From Mesorhizobium sp. M00.F.Ca.ET.216.01.1.1 (GTDB lineage Bacteria; Pseudomonadota; Alphaproteobacteria; Rhizobiales; Rhizobiaceae), in NCBI RefSeq assembly GCF_004010325.2, contig NZ_SADR02000011.1:121222-185221 (forward strand): a stretch of 64,000 nt of DNA. Reading direction: 5' to 3'. Both the position numbers and the translations under genes were made by a program. Shown in pieces: positions 61,058 through 64,000 of this stretch (its first letter is position 1; every line of letters starts with the position of its first letter). Under the pieces are notes generated by a model, which did no database searches, was not told the origin of the DNA, and saw only the letters and a list, made by a program, of their open reading frames with translations.

Positions 61058-62848
61058 ATGTCGGGGGCCCAGCCTGAAAAGAAAAGAGGTCGAGGGGGCA
61101 AGGGCATCCGTGCTCTGCTGCTGGCGACCAGCATCTTCGCTCTGCTGCGACCAGCTTTGCTTTGCGCCCAGGAGACCGAACTGCGCGGCGAGGTTTCGGA
61201 ATCGACGATTCTAGCCGACCAGCAGCGCAAGACCAGGCAGCTGAGCATGGTCAGGTCCCAGGGGCAGAAGGCGCCGCCGGCCAACGCAACCGCCCAGGAC
61301 AATACGCCAGCGACCACCTATCTGCCGGCAAGTCCCGGCGCTGTGCCGGACGACGACACCGGCGCAACTGCTGCGACCGGCAACATTTTCGACCACCCGG
61401 CCGCCACAGACGATACTTTTGCCGGCAATCCAACTCCCACCCCGACCCGCCGGCCTTCGACCGCAAAGCAGCGCGCGACCGATGCGGACAAGGCCGAGGA
61501 CAAGACCAAGGTCACAGACAAGAAGAAAGCAAAAAAAGACTACGTCACGACTGCGTCCATAACAGCCGCAGACGACAGCGATACCACGGCCGATGCGGAC
61601 GACGACACACCCAACCGCCGTGCCGTCTCCATCGACAGCGCCGAAAGACAAAAGCTTGATCCCGGTGCCGAGCGTACCGAAGCGATCGAAGGCCAGGACA
61701 AGAAAGCCGAGGACGATCCCTTTGTTGCGACCGGCATCAAGCTCGGCTCGTTCGTCATCAGGCCGACGCTGGAGCAAGGCCTGACGGCATCGTCGAACGC
61801 CGATTCCAGCAGCGGCGGCAAGCCGGCACTGCTGTCGGAATCGGCGCTGCGCTTCAGCGCCATCTCCGACTGGCGGGAGAACTCCGCGACGGTCGACGGC
61901 TATGGCATCTTTCGCAAGACCATATCCGGTGACGAGGTCTCGGACGCGCAAGGCCGCGTCGAAGGCACGCTCAACGTCGATCTCGACAATGAGCTGCGCG
62001 CCATCGCCAAGCTCGGCTACGAGGCGGTGCCGGAGTCGGCCTCCTCGCCGGTCGTCATCGTCGGCACCGTCTCACAGCCGGTGCGGCAGACCATCAATGG
62101 CAGCCTTGCCGTCGAGAAGGATGCCGGCAAGATGCGCTTCGCGCTGACCGGCGCGGTCGAACACGACATCTATGGCGACGCCAAGCTTTCGATGGGCGGA
62201 TCATTGTCGCAAAAGGACCGCGACTCTACGCTCTATACGGCGATCTTGCGTACCGGCTACGAGATCTCCCCTGCCATCACACCCTTCACCGAGGTCGAGG
62301 TCGGCCGGCGGGCCTATGATTTGCGCGTCGACAGCAACGGCTTTGAGCGATCCTCGACACGGCTTGGAGCACGGGCCGGCATCGAACTCGACCTCGGCGA
62401 AAAGCTTGCCGGCGAATTCTCGGCCGGCTGGCTGCGCGAAGCCATCGACGACGACCGCCTGCAGGCGATTTCAGGCCCAACCGTCAACGCCGACCTCAAA
62501 TGGTCGCCGGAACGCGGCACCACGATCGGCCTCATCGGCCAGACGACCGTCGAGGGCACCACGACCGCAGGCCAAAGCGGCGACATCCTCTATTCGGGCC
62601 GCCTCACCGGCGAGCGGGAAATCCGCGCCAACCTGACCGGAAACGCTGTTCTGGGCCTGGACTGGCGCGACTACGTCGGCTCTAACGGTCACGATCTGAG
62701 GCTGAGCGCCGAGGCCGGGCTTACATGGTGGCTGAACCGCTACGCCGGACTGGCTACCCGCGCCCGGACCGAGAAGCAGACCAGCAATCTGCCGGGACGC
62801 AACTATACCGGCAACAGCATCTTCGTCGGCCTGAAGCTCCAGCGCTAG
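61058..62848 (+). CDS. Outer-membrane beta-barrel protein with disordered N-terminal region
   Basis: 596 residues. Signal peptide (IRALLLATSIFALLRPALLC, cleavage near AQ). About 45-220 is disordered, Asp/Thr/Lys/Pro-rich and poorly conserved-looking. The barrel covers about 225-596 with alternating strands ending in an aromatic-poor but typical closing strand (GNSIFVGLKLQR). It resembles the BBP2_2/PF10082 outer-membrane group. Function is unknown. GTG 61049 is an alternative start; neither has a clear ribosome site. A TTAACCAT site (60993-61000) lies within the inverted pair AACCGT/ACGGTT upstream. Confidence 0.8.
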   Translation: MSGAQPEKKRGRGGKGIRALLLATSIFALLRPALLCAQETELRGEVSESTILADQQRKTRQLSMVRSQGQKAPPANATAQDNTPATTYLPASPGAVPDDDTGATAATGNIFDHPAATDDTFAGNPTPTPTRRPSTAKQRATDADKAEDKTKVTDKKKAKKDYVTTASITAADDSDTTADADDDTPNRRAVSIDSAERQKLDPGAERTEAIEGQDKKAEDDPFVATGIKLGSFVIRPTLEQGLTASSNADSSSGGKPALLSESALRFSAISDWRENSATVDGYGIFRKTISGDEVSDAQGRVEGTLNVDLDNELRAIAKLGYEAVPESASSPVVIVGTVSQPVRQTINGSLAVEKDAGKMRFALTGAVEHDIYGDAKLSMGGSLSQKDRDSTLYTAILRTGYEISPAITPFTEVEVGRRAYDLRVDSNGFERSSTRLGARAGIELDLGEKLAGEFSAGWLREAIDDDRLQAISGPTVNADLKWSPERGTTIGLIGQTTVEGTTTAGQSGDILYSGRLTGEREIRANLTGNAVLGLDWRDYVGSNGHDLRLSAEAGLTWWLNRYAGLATRARTEKQTSNLPGRNYTGNSIFVGLKLQR

Positions 62849-62939
62849 ACCTTGATCCCGAAATATGAGGGCCGGTTTTCGGATAAGATCGTGGCCAAAC
62901 GAGAAAGCGCATCCCGATTCAATCGGAATGGATCAGGCT
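62849..62939. repeat. Short palindromic intergenic repeat
   Basis: Between convergent genes, CCGATT-C-AATCGG (62914-62926) lies inside AAAGCGCATCCC...GGATCAGGCTC, a style of short repeat common in rhizobial intergenic DNA. It probably ends both transcripts. Confidence 0.45.
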
Positions 62940-63845
62940 CTAGAACGCGGCACCCCAGCGTTCGGAGGGATGGAGTTCGTCGAGAAGCGTGCGGATGACG
63001 CCGGCCATGCTTGCGTTCATGTCGCTGCGCCACAGCGCAAAGGCTACGTTGGCTTCGACGAAACCTTCTGGCGATCCGCAATCGAAGGTGCGACCCTGGT
63101 AGTGGAAGCCGTAAAACGGCTGCTGCTGCTCCAGCTTCAGCATCGCGTCGGTGAGCTGGATCTCATTGCCGGCACCTCTTTCCTGGCCCTCGAGGATCCC
63201 GAATATCTCCGGCTGCAGGATGTAGCGTCCGTTGATGTAGAGGTTGGAGGGCGCGGTGCCGATCTGCGGCTTTTCCACCATGCCGGTGATGCGGAAGCCG
63301 TGGTGCGTATCCTCGCCGCGGCCGACGATGCCGTATTTATGCGCTTCGGCCGGATCGCATTCCTGCACAGCGACGATGTTGTTGCCGGTTTCGGCATAGA
63401 GCTCGACCATATCCTTCATGCAGCTCTTTTCCGACTGCATGATCATGTCAGGCAAAAGCAGGGCGAAGGGCTCGTCGCCAACGAGTTCGCGGGCGCACCA
63501 GACGGCGTGGCCAAGGCCGAGCGGCACCTGCTGGCGGGTGAAGCTGGTCTGGCCCGGAGCAGGCTGCAGCCGCTGCAGGCGAGCGAGCTGGTCGTCCTTG
63601 CCGCGCTGGGCAAGCGTGTCATAGAGTTCGAACTGCACGTCAAAATGGTCTTCGATGACTGCCTTGTTGCGGCCGGTGACGAAGATGAAATGCTCGATAC
63701 CGGCCTCGCGCGCTTCATCGACCACATACTGGATGACGGGCCTGTCGACGACGGTCAGCATTTCCTTGGGGATGGCCTTGGTGGCCGGGAGAAACCGCGT
63801 GCCGAGACCGGCGACCGGAAAAACTGCCTTGCGAACTCTCTTCAT
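62940..63845 (-). CDS. galU: UTP-glucose-1-phosphate uridylyltransferase
   Basis: Makes UDP-glucose for exopolysaccharide, LPS and cyclic glucans. 301 residues: nucleotide-binding start [70 protein letters not shown], and [11 protein letters not shown] near the end. ATG 63845 begins the conserved [10 protein letters not shown]; a longer frame to 63965 is not conserved-like. The rest of the window (63846-64000) shows only its leader and no other gene. Confidence 0.96.
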   Translation of the reverse strand: MKRVRKAVFPVAGLGTRFLPATKAIPKEMLTVVDRPVIQYVVDEAREAGIEHFIFVTGRNKAVIEDHFDVQFELYDTLAQRGKDDQLARLQRLQPAPGQTSFTRQQVPLGLGHAVWCARELVGDEPFALLLPDMIMQSEKSCMKDMVELYAETGNNIVAVQECDPAEAHKYGIVGRGEDTHHGFRITGMVEKPQIGTAPSNLYINGRYILQPEIFGILEGQERGAGNEIQLTDAMLKLEQQQPFYGFHYQGRTFDCGSPEGFVEANVAFALWRSDMNASMAGVIRTLLDELHPSERWGAAF

Positions 63846-64000
63846 GCTGTCAATTATCCGCTTGCACGCCGGTTCGGCAATCCCGCTGCGAGACATTTTC
63901 GCGCCGGAATAAGAAATACGCACCGACACACCTTTTCGTTCCCGACGGCCCCTATGGTAAACCAAATACTAACCGGCTTCGGTGATGAATGATCTTCCTG

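Overview
The window is high-GC, densely coded DNA from an alphaproteobacterium of the order Rhizobiales. Mesorhizobium or a close Phyllobacteriaceae relative fits best. Evidence for this is the rhizobial motility gene order (motB-motC-fliK-transglycosylase-rem-flgE-flgK-flgL-flaF-flbT-flgD-fliQ), the Rem regulator, the alphaproteobacterial flagellin regulators FlaF and FlbT, an Omp10-type lipoprotein, ornithine decarboxylase together with homospermidine synthase, and rhizobial palindromic repeats. No phage, plasmid, transposase or CRISPR was seen; it reads as core chromosome.

Bases 1-25,000 are a flagellar/motility region. Two tandem flagellins (the first cut by the window edge) each end in a strong terminator. 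A tightly overlapping run follows: fliF, a FliH-like gene, motB, motC, fliK, a lytic transglycosylase and rem. Next is flgE-flgK-flgL-flaF-flbT-flgD-fliQ. The expected fliQ-flhA junction is broken by a non-flagellar block of about 4.5 kb: an MFS exporter with a ferredoxin-like C-terminal domain, a ClC-type chloride channel and an ABM-domain protein. flhA, fliR, three small proteins of FliJ, FlgN and FliL type, and a FlgJ-type rod protein then resume the flagellar set. A decayed DUF1127-like gene lies among them.

Bases 25,000-38,000 hold metabolic and transport genes: an SCP2 protein with a palindromic operator upstream, a GNAT acetyltransferase whose reading frame carries a 152-bp palindromic repeat, and ornithine decarboxylase behind a structured leader. 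They are followed by amidase-LysR, a DUF1007-NicO metal exporter pair, D-erythronate dehydrogenase, a CDF zinc exporter, a second GNAT protein, an aminotransferase, an SDR and a DUF533 protein.

Bases 38,000-52,700 hold a SnoaL-like protein, TrhO, KDPG aldolase, tRNA-Gln, a large M15-type protein, a sigma-54 response regulator, oligoendopeptidase F and an anchored helix-hairpin-helix protein. Folate genes pabB-pabC, a HODM-type protein and a MoaF-like/LacI divergent pair with twin perfect operators complete this part.

Bases 52,800-64,000 hold homospermidine synthase, Omp10-type lipoprotein, a 5'-nucleotidase with LysM, ferrochelatase, an SPFH-NfeD pair, KdsD, an outer-membrane beta-barrel protein and GalU. 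I did not find a clear new multi-gene system. The best leads are the coding palindromic element, the covarying mosaic repeat pair, the ODC leader, the LacI operator pair and the interrupted fliQ-flhA junction.
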